Under the pieces are notes generated by a model. The model did not search any database, had not been told where the DNA came from, and saw nothing but the letters and a program-made list of their open reading frames with translations. A DNA stretch of 64,000 nucleotides, taken from assembly GCF_000801105.2 (NCBI RefSeq), contig NC_079516.1, positions 18,816,998-18,880,997 on the forward strand, in the 5' to 3' direction. A program made the position numbers and the translations under genes. Source of the DNA: Raphanus sativus (lineage: Eukaryota; Streptophyta; Magnoliopsida; Brassicales; Brassicaceae). Shown piece by piece: positions 1 to 12,208 of the stretch (within the stretch, counting starts at the first letter, position 1; the number at the start of each line of letters is the position of its first letter).

Positions 1-588
1 GTTATTTGTACTTAAAGTAACCAAAGTATCTGATTCGGTTCAAATTTTTGTATCCAAATTATTCAATAGTAACCAAAAATATACATTTTATACAGTTTTT
101 TGGGTAAATTTTTATCCAAACTATCATATTTTATCCAAAAATACTCATATCGAAAATAACTACTATAGTTAACTTATAAAATTAATTAAAAAATTAAAAT
201 AATTATAAATATAATTATAACATATATTTTTAGATATATTTCAGATATCTTCGGGTACTCATTTGGTTCTCGGTTCGGGTCGGATTCGGAACCGGTTCTT
301 CGGATATAGCAATTTAGAACTCATTCGGATATTTACCCCGGGTCTGATCGGGTTCGGGACCCTGATTTTCGGGTCGGTTTCGGGTTGGTTCTTCGGGTCC
401 AAATATTATGTTCTGGTCTATACTCTTTTAAAGTGAAACACGATAAAGAAAAATAAAAAAGCTTAAGTCTTTTATAAAAAAAAACAAATATATAAAAATA
501 TGACATTTACTAAATACGAGTATTTGTCAATTTAAAAAAAAATAAAGGAAAATAAACCCGCGCTTTGAAAGCGCGGGTCAAAATCTAG
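1..588 (+). mobile_element. Helitron, 3' part only (cut by window start)
   Basis: The segment ends with a perfect GC-rich hairpin (CCCGCGCTTTGAAAGCGCGGG, 556-577), a short spacer and CTAG at 585-588, followed by a host T. This is the standard Helitron 3' end (hairpin plus CTRR, insertion between A and T). Upstream (240-400) is a GGTTCGGGTC-rich stretch resembling the interior of the Helitrons at 11092 and 42296. No coding potential is visible and the 5' end lies outside the window. Confidence 0.75.
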
Positions 589-596
589 TATATAGT

Positions 597-890
597 GAAA
601 ACTGATAGGGTTAATTCCATCTCGTTTTGAAACAAAACGAATATTCTTTAGCCAAAATTTAGTATCAATAATCCCTAACTTCTAGTTTATAATTTAAAAA
701 TTTGGAAAGTATTATGATTAAGGAATCAATAAATATGAAAGAATATTGAATATGAGATTTAACAATATTAAGGAATCGATAACTTTTATTGAATAATTAT
801 TTGTTTTTCACCATTTATATTGATTGCTTAGTTAAAAAGTCTTGGTACTTAAGTTAAGGGATTCAAGAGATCTCCTCGATTATATCGTCC
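597..890 (-). repeat. Inverted single copy of a dispersed repeat found as a triple tandem at 33.7-35.3 kb
   Basis: Read on the minus strand, this segment follows the same order of words as the tandem units at 33722-35320: 'aactaagcaatcaa', 'ttccttaatattgt', 'gaatattcgtttt' and 'aaccctatcagtt'. It is AT-rich and shows no coding potential. The next 340 bases, to about 1230, hold nothing I can identify. Confidence 0.55.
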
Positions 891-1229
891 TATTCAAGTT
901 TTAAATATATTTTCAAATCGTTGTTGCATAAATTATATATGTATAGACAATAACTTGGAATATAGTTTTACCTTATAGCTAATTAGACTTAATTTTGAAC
1001 AGTAAGAAACGTAAACTAACGTTTAATAATTCACATATGCAGTAGTTGATCATTAACTAAAAAAACCTTCTGATTTGATTTACTATGAAAAAAATAAGCT
1101 ACTTAGCAGAAATCAAATTTACAACATACAGTTAGGTTCACGCTAGCCGAGAATTAATTATATCAATTCGACCGGTTTTACGTAAAAATTAATAAGGCAT
1201 ATATTTAGATTTCTGGAAACACAAGTAAG

Positions 1230-2125
1230 TTACAAGAGTAGCCGTCGGTCTTCTTTCTTTTGCTTCGGTGGTTGGTGGTTCTCACCATCACCGGGAGAGG
1301 GTAAGATTCTGGGGAAAGAGGCTCTCAAAGCTCTTTACCGCCGGCTTTCTGTCTCCGGGAAGGGATAGTTCTTCTAACATCTCTATCGTCGGCTTTGTGT
1401 CTCTAGGAAAGATGGTTTTTCTAGCATCTCGATCACCGAAACTTATGTTCTTGTGTGGTGAATTAATATTAGTTTGAAGTCGTGGGAATACTGCTTTTGT
1501 TTGGTTCTTGTTGTTTCAGTCACTTCGTCGCATCCTAAGTTAGCTTTTTGGGTTCGTTTTTTGTGATTTATGTTCGCTGTATAGGTATCTACTAGACCTT
1601 ATCTTGGACCTTTGTGGTTTTGGGAGATGGTTTCTAGACGAAGCAGTTAACTTGATCTTCAGTTTTTCTCTTGCGAGGAGGTGGGCAGTCTTTGTTCTGT
1701 AGATCACTTGGCTGCCTTGCGAGTGTCCGCGTGTAAGAATTGGTGGTCTTCTTTGACGTTTTCCCAAGTAGCGTTTCAAGGTCTTTTGTCCTTGTGTCTT
1801 AGTTTTAGTGGTGGTTTCTGGTCATGCAAGTTTCACATGGATAGCAACTGCTGGAGTTGGTATAGATTTGACCTCTCGATTGTTTCTGATGTTGCTGGTT
1901 CTAATATGGCTTGGTGATATTCCCTTCAGGGTTGGGACTGCTCAAGACATTTGTTCTTTAGGTCAGCTCCATTGATATCGAATTCTTCTCGAAAAGTGGA
2001 AGGAATAGATTTGTGGACATATATGGGTTTTAGGCTCAGTTTATGTCTTTGTTTTATTTTGTTTGGTTTATATTCTTTGTCTTTGGTTTCTTATCGACAC
2101 TATGTATCTCAACTTTCTTCGAGTT
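1230..2125 (+). mobile_element. Noncoding poly(A)-tailed retroposon-like segment
   Basis: A moderately GC-rich, T/G-biased transcript-like segment stands out from AT-rich surroundings and ends in a plus-strand A tract (2117-2127). Short reading frames exist (1268-1477, 1681-1917) but resemble no protein I know. Size and composition resemble the element at 52573-53968, which has a clear target duplication; here I could not identify one. A Sadhu-like nonautonomous retroposon is possible, but this is only inference. Confidence 0.35.
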
Positions 2126-2221
2126 AAAAAAAAAAAGACTTAGCTTTTTTTTAAAAAAAAAAAGATATATATAGAAGTGGAAATATATAACGCATATATT
2201 ATGTTGGTACTTAATGCTATA

Positions 2222-2851
2222 CTAGATCTTGACCCGCACTTTGAAGCGCAGAATATTTTACGATGAAAATTTAACAAATATTTTGTTAACTTTTAAAGAG
2301 TGTGTATTTAAAATATTTTTGTATTTAAATCAGTATTTTTAAATTCAACCCGATTATTATACCGGTTAATCCGGAGATCTAACAATTCAATTTAGTTTTT
2401 TAAAATATTCATATTAAAAAGTCACTAAAACCCGAGACTAACCGATTGAACTGATGGATGACCGATATGTAATCTAATTTGATTGAAATTGTAATAGTTT
2501 CATAATTTGTAATCTTATAATCCAAATTTTAAAGTTTATTATTTTGTAATTTATAAAATTATGACGTTTCTACAAAAATTTAAAGAGAAAATGATGGATA
2601 TAAAATAATTAAGATTAATTATTGTATTGTTTGGAAACATTGATAGTAGTATATAAAATATATTGTTTGGAAACATTGATAGTAGTATAAAGAAATAAGT
2701 ATATTGTTTGGAAACATGGATAGTAGTATAAAGAAAGAAATATTAGTGATTTAATGTAGGTTTAACTATAAAATATAAAGGTGTATTTAATTTAAAAACT
2801 TACAAAATAAATGTTAGGTCCAACAGAATATTTCTGTTTTAATAAGATAGA
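2222..2851 (-). mobile_element. Small nonautonomous Helitron, family shared with 47555-48199
   Basis: On the minus strand it begins TCTATCTTATTAAAACAG (TC at 2851-2850, host A opposite 2852) and ends with a hairpin made from GCGCTTCAAAGTGC, then GGGTCAAGAT and CTAG at 2225-2222, with a host T opposite 2221. Inside, a ~45-bp unit containing TTGTTTGGAAACAT is repeated three times (2627-2735). The same terminal sequences and internal repeat occur in the copy at 47555-48199 and, more distantly, at 42296-43652. It is noncoding. Confidence 0.85.
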
Positions 2852-3345
2852 TTAGAAGTTATAAATCAGATAAAAGTCATATACAACTTAATGAAATACA
2901 TATACAATACGTTGATATATATTATATATAATGTTACTACTACATATGAATCGTTATGTTACTAATCACGCTAACTTTAAATATTAAGTTAAATAGATTA
3001 TCCAATTATTATTAGACCAAAGATACAAACCATATGAGTAGTGTGTATATATATTTTATGCATATCCCCTTTTATAGTTGGCTATAGATATGCATAATAT
3101 AGTTTGCTAAATCTTTAACTACTTTAATTAATTACATTCAAAGTTTTCAAATTATTACCTAATTAAATATTAGTTGGACTATAAAGTTGTTAGAACTAAT
3201 ATTATCCGGCGTGTAAGTCATGAAGAATGCCACTAAACATAGAAGACTATAACATAAACACTATTTTGTAAAAACTATTATTAATTATTTATTTGCATAT
3301 TTTCATGTAAAACTGTTGAAAGTATAAAGCTGTGTTTGAAATATC
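2852..3345. other. AT-rich intergenic DNA, nothing identified
   Basis: No open frame, terminal repeat or RNA gene is visible in this AT-rich stretch. Confidence 0.5.
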
Positions 3346-4465
3346 TTATTATATAAAGCTTGGTTTTTCAAAGTTACTAATTAACACGATCGCAACATGT
3401 GTCAGCAAATTTTTAAGATTGTGACATGTGTTAAAATACATATAAGTAAATAAAATCAATTTTATCTTCTTAAAAGATTAAACCAAAAATATTTAAACAA
3501 TTGTTTAATAAAGCTAATTTTCCTTTAACTGTTTAATAATGCTAATTTTCCTTTAATATAAAAGACTTTTTAATGCTAATTTTCCTGAATTCAAATCCTA
3601 ATTAAGAAGTTCATAACCCAAAAAAAATATTTACATATATAAAAACGATTTATAAAGTTAAAATAAATAAAAAATTAATATTTACATATATATATAAAAA
3701 TTAATATATAAAATATACAAAAAAAAGAGTTGGTTCAAGAAATATACAAGGTTAGGTTTTATATCCCAACTTGGCATGTACTTCGTATTATTGTGTTTTA
3801 ATATGTTTATTGGTGTTGGGTGACATAACTTGGCATGTCCTTCGTGCTGTTGTGTCTGTTTTTAATACGTTTATGGTTACTGTTGTGTCTTATTTAATAC
3901 ATTTATTGGTGTTGGATGACATAACGAGATGTTATGCTTATTTTTTTTGTGTGTTTCAACTATACTTATTTATTATGACTATTTACCAGAAATTTTCAAA
4001 AAAAAAATGGTTTCAGCAAGTTATTTAACTCTAAATCAGTTGAATAAAAAATGTCCTTACCGTCGTACGGTAGTACATCTTACTAGAAAGTGGGAGGCCA
4101 TAAATTTAAATAAGAATAATGAGCTTATAGGAATGAATTTTCTCCTACTCGATGAGAAGGTATATTTTTAATAACTTTTTTTAGTTTTAATCTTATATAA
4201 TTTTCTTATTAAAAATATTTTTTTATTATATAGGAAAATACTATTCAATGTTATGTGACATGTGTTAATCTATCTCATAATTAAAAACCTTATCATAAAT
4301 ATTATAAATAGTAATTTTCCATTTTTAAAATTCTAAACAAAATATTTAAGATTGTGACATGTGTTAATCTATCTCATAATTAAAAACTTTATTATTAATA
4401 TTATTAATAGTAATTTTCCATTTTTAAAATTCTAAACAAAAGATAATTGTAAACGATTATTGATA
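3346..4465 (+). mobile_element. Helitron-like 5' segment carrying an RPA/DUF223-like exon
   Basis: An A is followed by TCTTATTATATAAAGCTTGG at about 3346, a plausible Helitron 5' end. It is followed by the words 'ttcaaagttactaattaaca' and 'cgatcgcaacatgtgtc', which recur at 8266 and 8600. An ~88-bp direct repeat ('gtgacatgtgttaatctatc') lies at 4256-4440. The MULE at 4466 interrupts the element. I could not assign its 3' end with certainty; 10973 is a candidate. Confidence 0.45.
4007..4159 (+). pseudogene. RPA1/DUF223-like OB-fold N-terminal exon fragment
   Basis: ATG at 4007 opens 51 codons ending at a GAAG|GTATAT donor. The peptide contains LNQLNKKCPYRRTVV and TRKWEAINLNKN, then LIGMNFLLLDEK. 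This follows the pattern of plant RPA70-like DUF223 proteins, whose N-terminal OB-fold has a [V/I]xRxxxxWE core and a later LLLDEKG strand. Such RPA-like proteins bind single-stranded DNA and are common cargo of plant Helitrons. Only this exon is recognisable. An acceptor-like TATATAG follows at about 4235, but the reading frame decays after it. It is a relic, not a working gene. Confidence 0.5.
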
Positions 4466-4878
4466 GGGGAAATTTCATAACTACACTTTGTGTGGTACCA
4501 CAATTCAATAATACCATCAATAGAGGGACATTTTCACAAATACACTTTTTATTAGTGTAAAAGACAAAACTAACCTTACCTTATCTCCAATTTGTCTTTC
4601 TCTCTCTCCGCTGGATCCATCGTCTCTCTCTCCGTTGATCGACTCTCCGGCGGCGAAATCCGATCATGTTCTTGTACGGCGGCGGTTTCGATCTTCCACC
4701 GTATGCTCCTCTTTTGGAATGGCGTCTGTGACGAATTGCTCTATGAACTGTACTGTCTCCTCGTAACGCTTTGCTTGCTCCGTACTGGTCTTTGTTTAAT
4801 TTCGTATTGGAGAGAGAGAGAGGGAGAGATCTCGCAGAGAAAGAAGAAGAAGAAGTAGAAGAAGAAGAAGAAGAGGAG

Positions 4879-4959
4879 ATGGATGCGAAGATTAAAGATG
4901 GAGTCTTGAGGATGATTGTATCGACAACAAGTGTACTCGCTTTCTCCCTCCTAACACAG
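4879..4959 (+). pseudogene. Unidentified 27-codon first exon inside the MULE
   Basis: Downstream of a (GAA)n tract, ATG at 4879 opens a 27-codon exon (MDAKIKDGVLRMIVS then TTSVLAFSLLTQ) ending at a CACAG|GTTCG donor. The composition suggests one membrane-inserting segment. Upstream, 4590-4870 is CT- and GA-rich like a 5' leader. I do not recognise the family. Because it sits just inside a MULE terminal repeat, capture of a host promoter plus first exon is the simplest reading. Confidence 0.35.
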
Positions 4960-5129
4960 GTTCGAATTCTTCCTCTCACTCAAAAAGATCACACCTTTTT
5001 ATAATGATTTAAAATATTTTGAAAATATTTTAAATCATTTAGTTGTTTCTTTTAAATTTAAATTACCCAAGAGATCATATGTGCAGTTCTAAGCTACTTT
5101 TACTTGAAATCAAACTCGTTTACAGTTAG

Positions 5130-5613
5130 TTTCACAATACATATGTCACGCTCTCTGTCTGATGTATAAGAGTTGTATAGGTTTATAAGAGGTACTATAA
5201 GTGTTGTATAGGTTTATAAATCAACTAAAATAGTCTATAACCATTTAGAAAGTCTTATAAAATAATTTATAATGGTTTGTATAATAATTTATAAGGGTAT
5301 GTAAATAATGTATACGGATTTATAAAAATAATTTATAAAGTTTATACACTATTATAAAATATTATAAAATGATTTATAATGGTATTTAAAATTTCTGAAT
5401 CGGTGGAGCCTTGATTGCTGTCCACATGTACCTCAGAATCTGCCACGTATCATCATCTCTTTACAAAGCCTTATAAAGGCTTTCTAAATATATTATTAAA
5501 GTATAGTTCATTTATAAGAGTTTATAAAATCAGCCTATAAGGCTTTATAAGGATTATAAATAATTTATAAATGTTTATAAACCATTTATGAAGATTTAGA
5601 ATCATTTATAAAC

Positions 5614-5654
<41 letters not shown>

Positions 5655-6400
5655 TTTATATAACTATTTATAAGGGCATATAAAACCATTTATAAAACAT
5701 TTATAAATTTTATAAGGGTATGTAAAATTTCTGAAGCGGTGGAACCTTGCTTGCTGTCAACATGAGCCTCAAAATCTGCCACGTATCATTATCTCTTTAC
5801 AAAAACTTATAAGGGTTTGTAAAATTATTTGTAAAAGTATATAAATCATTAATAAAGGCATATAAAACAAGTTATAAAATCCATAAACCATTTATAAATG
5901 TTTATAAAAAAGTTATGAAAGTTTATAACTAATTTATAAGGGTATGTATACTATTAATAAGGGTTTATAAAAACTTTATCAAATCTTATATTCAATTTAT
6001 AATGGGTATTTTGGGTATTTAAGAATTGTATAGGTTTATAAATCAACTAAAAGAGTCTATAACCATTTAGAAAGCCTTATAAAACAATTTATAATGGTTT
6101 GTATAATAATTTATTAATAATTTATAAAAATAATTTATACACCCTTATAAAGGATTATTAAATAATTTATAAGGTTATGTAAAATTTCTGAAGCGGTGGA
6201 GCCTTGCTTGCTGTCCTCATGTGCCTCAGAATCTGCCACGTATCATCATCTCTTTACAAAGCATGCACGTGTTCTTTAGATTTATAAGAATATTTAAAGT
6301 TATTTATAAGGATTTATAAATTCATTTATAAAGATTTGTAGAATATCAAAAGGTAATTATTTTATGAAGTCTTATAACGTTTTATAGAGGCTTATAAATC
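5130..6400. repeat. Tandem array of long units (roughly 340 and 460 bp apart), TTTATAA-rich
   Basis: The block 'ggtggagccttg..ttgctgtc', followed by 'gcctcaraatctgccacgta' and 'tcatcatctctttaca', occurs at about 5402, 5738 and 6194. Between these, 'ttataaaggtttataaatca'-type words recur dozens of times. Another word, 'gtataggtttataaatcaac', appears near 5200 and 6020. A (TA)n run lies at 5622-5652. The array is noncoding and confined to the MULE interior. Confidence 0.75.
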
Positions 6401-6479
6401 ATTTTTAAGAAATAATTGTCTGCTCTCCATAGTACTCGAGCTAATTATAAACTTAAACCTTCATGTTTTGGAAAATTTC

Positions 6480-7050
6480 AGGAGCACAAGCTCTTCAACG
6501 TCAGTAGCATAAACACTTAGCATCTCTTCATCATCACCAAAAAAGTTATCCCATCCAAAACTATTATTGATGTCGTCACAAACAACCACCTGAAGCTTTT
6601 CCTTCTCTGTAAAAACCTTGTCTCTGAAATTATGCTTTTCTTTATTGGGTTTATATTTGAATCACTATGTTTTTTTGTAATTTACTCAGGACCTTGTGTT
6701 GTTGTTCTCTCATTCCTCTTAAAATCATTTGCTCAAACAGTTGGTGTGCAACAAAGCCAGCAACTTCAAGTGACTTTTGAATAAACTCTTCCACATCTAA
6801 AATGAATATAGGCTCTACTTTTGAAGAAATCCAAACACAAGTTCCTGAGAAATACTTGATTCAGTGAATAGAATCTGTGAGCTACCACTTCTAAGAAACA
6901 CAAAATCCACTTCGTCTATGGCTTGGCTCCAAAATAAAATTTGGTACCTCTTTTAGAACTACCCTAATCAACTCTTTGTAAGATATATCTTTAGGAATAA
7001 CACAAATTGAACCTTCTCTTTCTTTATCAACAGTGAAATCCCAATAAATT
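6480..7050 (-). pseudogene. Decayed MULE transposase N-terminal region
   Basis: On the minus strand, short in-frame pieces read YWDFTVDKEREGSICVI, PKDISYKELIRVVLKEV and, further on, GFVAHQLFEQMIL and FGWDNFFGDDEEMLSVYATD. They are separated by stops and frame changes. The first two pieces match the plan of the N-terminal domain before the zinc finger in plant MuDR-type transposases (a WxxxxDKxRxG core, then YxELxxxV). No DDE catalytic region is present. A distant origin from another host gene is possible. Confidence 0.4.
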
Positions 7051-8070
7051 ATATCCCAATATATATTCAAACATCAAAACTTATAGAAATAGTATGTTTT
7101 TCTAAAATATGAAATTTATAAGAATTTATAAATATCACAGAGTAAAATTTCAATTTCAATATCAACACTTTCGTCAACATCACATAAACAGATCCTGTTT
7201 GGAAATTTTCAACCTGAAATTAATTAAACAAATCATTTTCTGAAAAATAAAAGTAGAAGAGAGAAATCACGTTTTTAGATGCTTTATTCTCAAATTATCT
7301 CGACACCTTCGCTAATCTTCTTCCTCTGTTCGCTGGATCGCGTCTACATCTCGCCAAGTTCGCCAGAGATAGCAAGTTCAGTGGTGATTTCGTTTGGAGC
7401 AACTCCCAATTTGATCGCGAGACAAAGATTTGGAGAAAAAAAGAAATATAAGTTAGTATGAGTGAAAATATATTCAACACAAAAATACTCAAAGCTTGAA
7501 GGATCAACAAGATACATCAAAAGACGATAATACATAACACTATGTTCCTCATCGATAATATTTATAAGGTTTTATAAATTTGAGATTTTTAAAACCTCAT
7601 GAGAAAAGCTTCGTCTTCCTTCCCAGAAACTGATCGATTATTAGAAATCAAGTTAAAATTACAGAAAGTGACGAAATCACCATATATTATCCTCTCACCT
7701 TTGTTACGCGTTCGTGGTAAGAGATTGTCTTGTTCTGTCCGTTTGAGATTGAAGTCTTCGTCAAATCTCACCGGACGTTGGCGTCATCAAATCTCGCCGG
7801 AAAACTCGTCGGCGTCGTCGAATCTCGCTGGAGAACTCGTCGGAATCGTTGAATCTCGCCGGATTTGATCACCGAAGATAATTTGATAGATTGTTATTGG
7901 TGAATCTGGAATTAGAAGAAATCGTGGGAGAAAGACACTATGTTTATGTTTGATCAATTAGGGGTATAATAGTATTTTACCTATTAAATTTTTAAGGGTA
8001 AAGTTGATTAGTGTAAACATGAAAAGTGGTATCTTGAAAGTGGTATTAGTGGCAATTTCCCTTATTGATA

Positions 8071-10939
8071 GTAATTTTCTTTCTAATATTTTTACATGTG
8101 TTTAAATATATAATGATTAAAATATATATGTACTTATATAATAAATACGAATTTTGAATAATCTAATTGTAAAAATTATTTAATAGTTAAAATTAATTTA
8201 ATATTAATTGTTTCAGAATTTTTCCTTTTTCAGAATTCTAAACAAAAAAAAATTCTTATTATAATAAAGCTTGATTTTTCAAAGTTAGTAATTAACACGA
8301 TCGCGACACATGTCAATTAAAACTTTAAGATTGTGACATGTGTTTTAAATTAAAATAAATTTGTAAAATATTTAACACTAATTTTCCTTTTCTAAAATCA
8401 TAAAAAAATAAATGTAAAAAATATTTAATCGGAATTACCCTTTTTAAAAATCTTAAACCAAAAAAATTGTAAAAAATATTGATTAATGTTAATTTCCTTT
8501 ATTGAAATCATGAAGAAAAGATAACTGTAAATAATTAAAAAAACTGTCAAGAAATATTTTATAATAATTATATTTTTTGAAAAAATCTTAGACCAATGAA
8601 ACTTTATTTTTTAAAGTTACTAATTAACTGATCGCGACACATGACAATTAAAAGTTTAAGATTGTGACATGTGTTTTGAACTAAAATCAGTTTGTACAAT
8701 ATTTAACAATAATTTCCTTTTCTAAAATCATAAATTTAAAAATAAATGTAAAAAATATTTAATTATATTTATCCCTTTGAAAAATCTTAAACCAAAAAAA
8801 ATTTGCTTAATGTTAATTTTCCTTTATTCAAATCACGAAGAAAAGATAACTTTAAAGAAATAAAAAAATACCAAGAAATATTTGATAGTAGTTATCCTTT
8901 TTAAAAAATCTTAGACCAAAAAATATGAAAGACTATGTAATGTTAATTTTCTTTTATTCAAATTCTAATTAAAAAGATCATAAACCAAAAAGAATTACAA
9001 TTATTCACATCTATTTATATAGAACCAAACTCCCTCATATTTGATCACCAAGTATAATTATTGATTCAAGAAAAATACAAGGTATGGTTATGTATTCTTA
9101 TCTTCGCATATTCTTTTTTTCTTACAAATTCATGTTAATTTATTTTGTCATTATTGTCATGCTGCCTACATAAATTATTGCCACAATAATGATTAGGTGT
9201 TTGTACAGTAATAGTTATCACTCTATAAAAATATTTGTTTATTAATGCAAATGTTGTTTCTTAAAATAATAATTATTATCTTAAAGACTTCATATATAAT
9301 TTTATATATGTAAAAATATTAAACCTAAAACAGTAACATTACTTCATCTCTCAACTCTAAAACCTAAGTTTAGATTAGTTAACCTTAATTTTTTTGGTCG
9401 ATGTTAATTCTAGGATTATAAATGTTCTTTTCCTTTTTAAAAGTGAAAATATGATAAGGGTTAGTGTAAACATGAAAAGTAATAATATGAATGTAGTATT
9501 TTTGACAATTTTTTATTTACTTTAGAAACTGGAAAGCTTACATTATGATGTATTCACTGCTCCATAAAATATCTTATATTTAATAGTTTTTAGTTTTATG
9601 TTAATAACATGTATTAGAAAAACATGTGTTAAAAAGAGATGAAAATTGCGAAATAAAAGAAGACAGAGAAAAAGATAATTTAGTAAATGACATTTCTTTA
9701 ACAAAATTTAGGATAAAAATGTGCATTAAAAACTAGAGTAAATAGAAAATTAATATTTTAATTAAAAATTAATTTATTATTAAGTAATCTATTTTACAAA
9801 TACTTTTATAAAGGATTTCTAAAATATAATTTATCTTAAACTTACTACTAAATATTTTAAAATTTAAACATAATATTTAATAAATTTGAAATATTTTCTT
9901 AGAAATTAATTTATAGTTTCGTCGTATATATATTTTTAATCATAAAATATTCTAACAAATTTCACAATATTTAAAATAAAAATATCATCAAATTTTATTT
10001 TGCAATTATATTTTGTTTAAAATTTTAAAAATAGAAATTACTATTAAATAATATTTATGATAATATTAACAGAGATCATTTTTGTTATCTTAGTATATAT
10101 TTATTTATTTATGAGATAGTTTAACTCATATCATATTTTTAAATATATAATTGTCATGTGTCACAATCATGTTAGCTATTAATTTTGAAAAACTAGGCTA
10201 AATATAGTATTTTATGATAAGATTTCATTAAAATTTTAGAAAAAGAAAATTAGTATTATATAAATTATTTCTCAAATATGTTTTTTTCTGTTAATTGAAA
10301 AACGAAAATTTCTTCAAGTTACTATTAAATAATTTTAAAATTGTTTTTAACATTAAATAATTTTTAAAAATTAGTTGTTTCAAACTTCGTTTATTTTATT
10401 TTTATGGTACATATATTTTTAATCATTACATATTTAAAACACATGTCACAATATTAGAAAACAAATTGTTATCAATTAATCTTTTGCAATTGTATTTTGG
10501 TTAGGGTTTCAAAAATGGAGAATTACTATTAAATAATATCAATAATTACTCTCTAAAAATTTTGTTTGTTTATTATCTTAGTATATATTCTTTTAGTTAT
10601 GAGATATATTAGAACAAGTTACATTTTAAATATATAATTGCCATCATATTAATTATCAACTTTGAAGAACCAAACAATTTTATAAAAATTATTAAACAGA
10701 ATTAAATTATAAAATTCAACAATATAATAAATTATTTAATAAAAATTATGAATAAAAACTATCTATTAAATAAATAAATAAAATTTATTTATGTATCATG
10801 ATTATAAAATAAAAATTTTAACTTGAACTTATGTAAAATTTTTAATTATAGAATAAATCTCACACAACATATTCAAATCAATCAACAAATTATAATAAAT
10901 TATTATTACTTTATTATCTTTATTAAATTAAAACATCAA
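8071..10939. repeat. AT-rich Helitron-related repeat cluster with direct and inverted subterminal copies
   Basis: The block 'ttcaaagttagtaattaaca' plus 'cgatcgcgacacatgtcaa' and 'ttaagattgtgacatgtgtt' appears in plus orientation at about 8275 and 8600. It appears in inverted, diverged form near 10130-10210 and 10600-10680. The phrase 'ttaatgttaattttccttta' is also repeated many times. No coding sequence is visible. I read this as decayed, partly palindromic relatives of the segment at 3346. Confidence 0.45.
9440..9515. mobile_element. Remnant of a MULE right end
   Basis: The sequence 'gggttagtgtaaacatgaaa' followed by 'agtattttttgacaattttt' is a diverged copy of the right terminal repeat of the MULE at 4466-8061 (8005-8061). 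The partner end was not found. Confidence 0.4.
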
Positions 10940-10973
10940 AAATTCCGTTGCAACGCAACGGGCTTATATCTAG
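10940..10973 (+). mobile_element. Helitron 3' terminus
   Basis: A perfect hairpin CCGTTGCAACGCAACGG at 10945-10961 is followed by GCTTATAT and CTAG at 10970-10973, then a host T. The 5' end belonging to it is not resolved. Confidence 0.65.
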
Positions 10974-11091
10974 TTTTATATAAAATAATATTAATTTATT
11001 ATATTTTACTTATTACAGAACTGCTAATATTTATGGAAGTGTTGTTGAAATATATAAAAATTGTCTTTATAACATTTTATACAAACAAATA

Positions 11092-12176
11092 TCTATATTA
11101 TTAAAAGAGAAGTACACATATAGAATGCCCCTTAGTTTTAAGTGTTATTTACATTTCCATGCCACTGACATTAAATAATATTTCTTATTTTAATGTTGTC
11201 TTTTCCAGTTTGATTAATGTATTTTCCAAAATTAAATTTGAATTAAATACACAATTAAATAATACTTCCTATTTTAATGTTGTCTTTTCCACTTACATTA
11301 ATGTGTTTTCTAAAATTAAATTTGAATTAAATACACTTCATTAACTTCTCAATTAAATCAATGTCAAATTCAAAAAAATACATTTTTCACTTTGATTAAT
11401 TTGTTTAATGGACAAACGATTTTTATTGGACAAACGATTCATGAAAATTATAATATCAACTCTTCATTGAACAAATCTGAACGAAAAAAAATATTACCAA
11501 ATTTGAACCGAAACTAGATAATATCCAAATGGATTTACCATTTTGGTATCTAGAGAATCATAACTAAACCTTATTCGAACGAAATATTTCGGATATTCGA
11601 ATGTATTTAAATCATATTTATATACTTCAATATGTTAGCTATTTTCGAGTTAATATCCAAGATATAAGCTATTTTAAGTTGATTTGAAATATAAAAAATA
11701 GTCAAAAGTAAACATCTAAAGTAGATAAACAATAATCAAAACACCAAAAATATTTAAAATATATGTATATTTATTCTTCATCCAAATATTCAAGTTAAAT
11801 TTATTTTAATTTTTAATTTAGATACTTTAACTTACATTACTCAAATTTACATGTTATATTTTTTAGATTTAAATATATTTAAAGATATATATAAATTTCG
11901 AAAATTTTAAAATAATTTAAACAGGTTATCAAACCCGCAAAGATCTAAATCAAACCGGAATCAAAGTTTATAAATACCCGAATAGAGCTAGAATCTTTAA
12001 CTCAAAAATCTCAAACCCGAATAAATTTTAACCGAATTCGAGTGGATACCCAAATACATATTCCTAACTTAGTCAATATAAAACGATCAAATATTATAAA
12101 TATACTATTTAGTATAAATAAATAAAAATTAAAACTGAAAATTAATACCCGTGCGGTCGCACGGATCAAGATCTAG
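11092..12176 (+). mobile_element. Nonautonomous Helitron, family shared with 30066-31073
   Basis: It starts after a host A with TCTATATTATTAAAAGAGAA at 11092. It ends with hairpin CCGTGCGGTCGCACGG (12150-12165), ATCAAGAT and CTAG at 12173-12176, followed by a host T. An ~80-bp tandem duplication ('tattttaatgttgtcttttc') lies at 11180-11340. The start matches the Helitron at 30066. It is noncoding. Confidence 0.85.
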
Positions 12177-12208
12177 TTTTTTATTAATTCACTTACAAAA
12201 GAACTGCT

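Larger units (their letters stand above)
4466..8061. mobile_element. Mutator-like element with 9-bp target duplication and mixed cargo
   Basis: The left end GGGGAAATTTCATAACTACA and the inverted right end (GGGAAATTGCCACTAATACC read inward) are diverged terminal inverted repeats. The 9-bp direct repeat TTATTGATA flanks the element exactly (4457-4465 and 8062-8070), which is diagnostic of Mutator-type transposition. The 3.6-kb interior holds a first-exon-like reading frame near the left end, a long TTTATAA-rich tandem array, a decayed transposase N-terminus on the minus strand, and a TCGCCGGA-rich short repeat (7755-7865). No full transposase is present, so it is nonautonomous. Confidence 0.8.

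Noticed and set aside
4581..4979. Minus-strand 132-codon frame rich in Ser and Arg
   Set aside because: It is a translation of the (GAA)n and CT-rich leader-like DNA inside the MULE; low complexity only.
11159..11344. 61-codon frame with an internal repeat
   Set aside because: The repeat is an 80-bp DNA duplication inside a noncoding Helitron; the peptide is a by-product.
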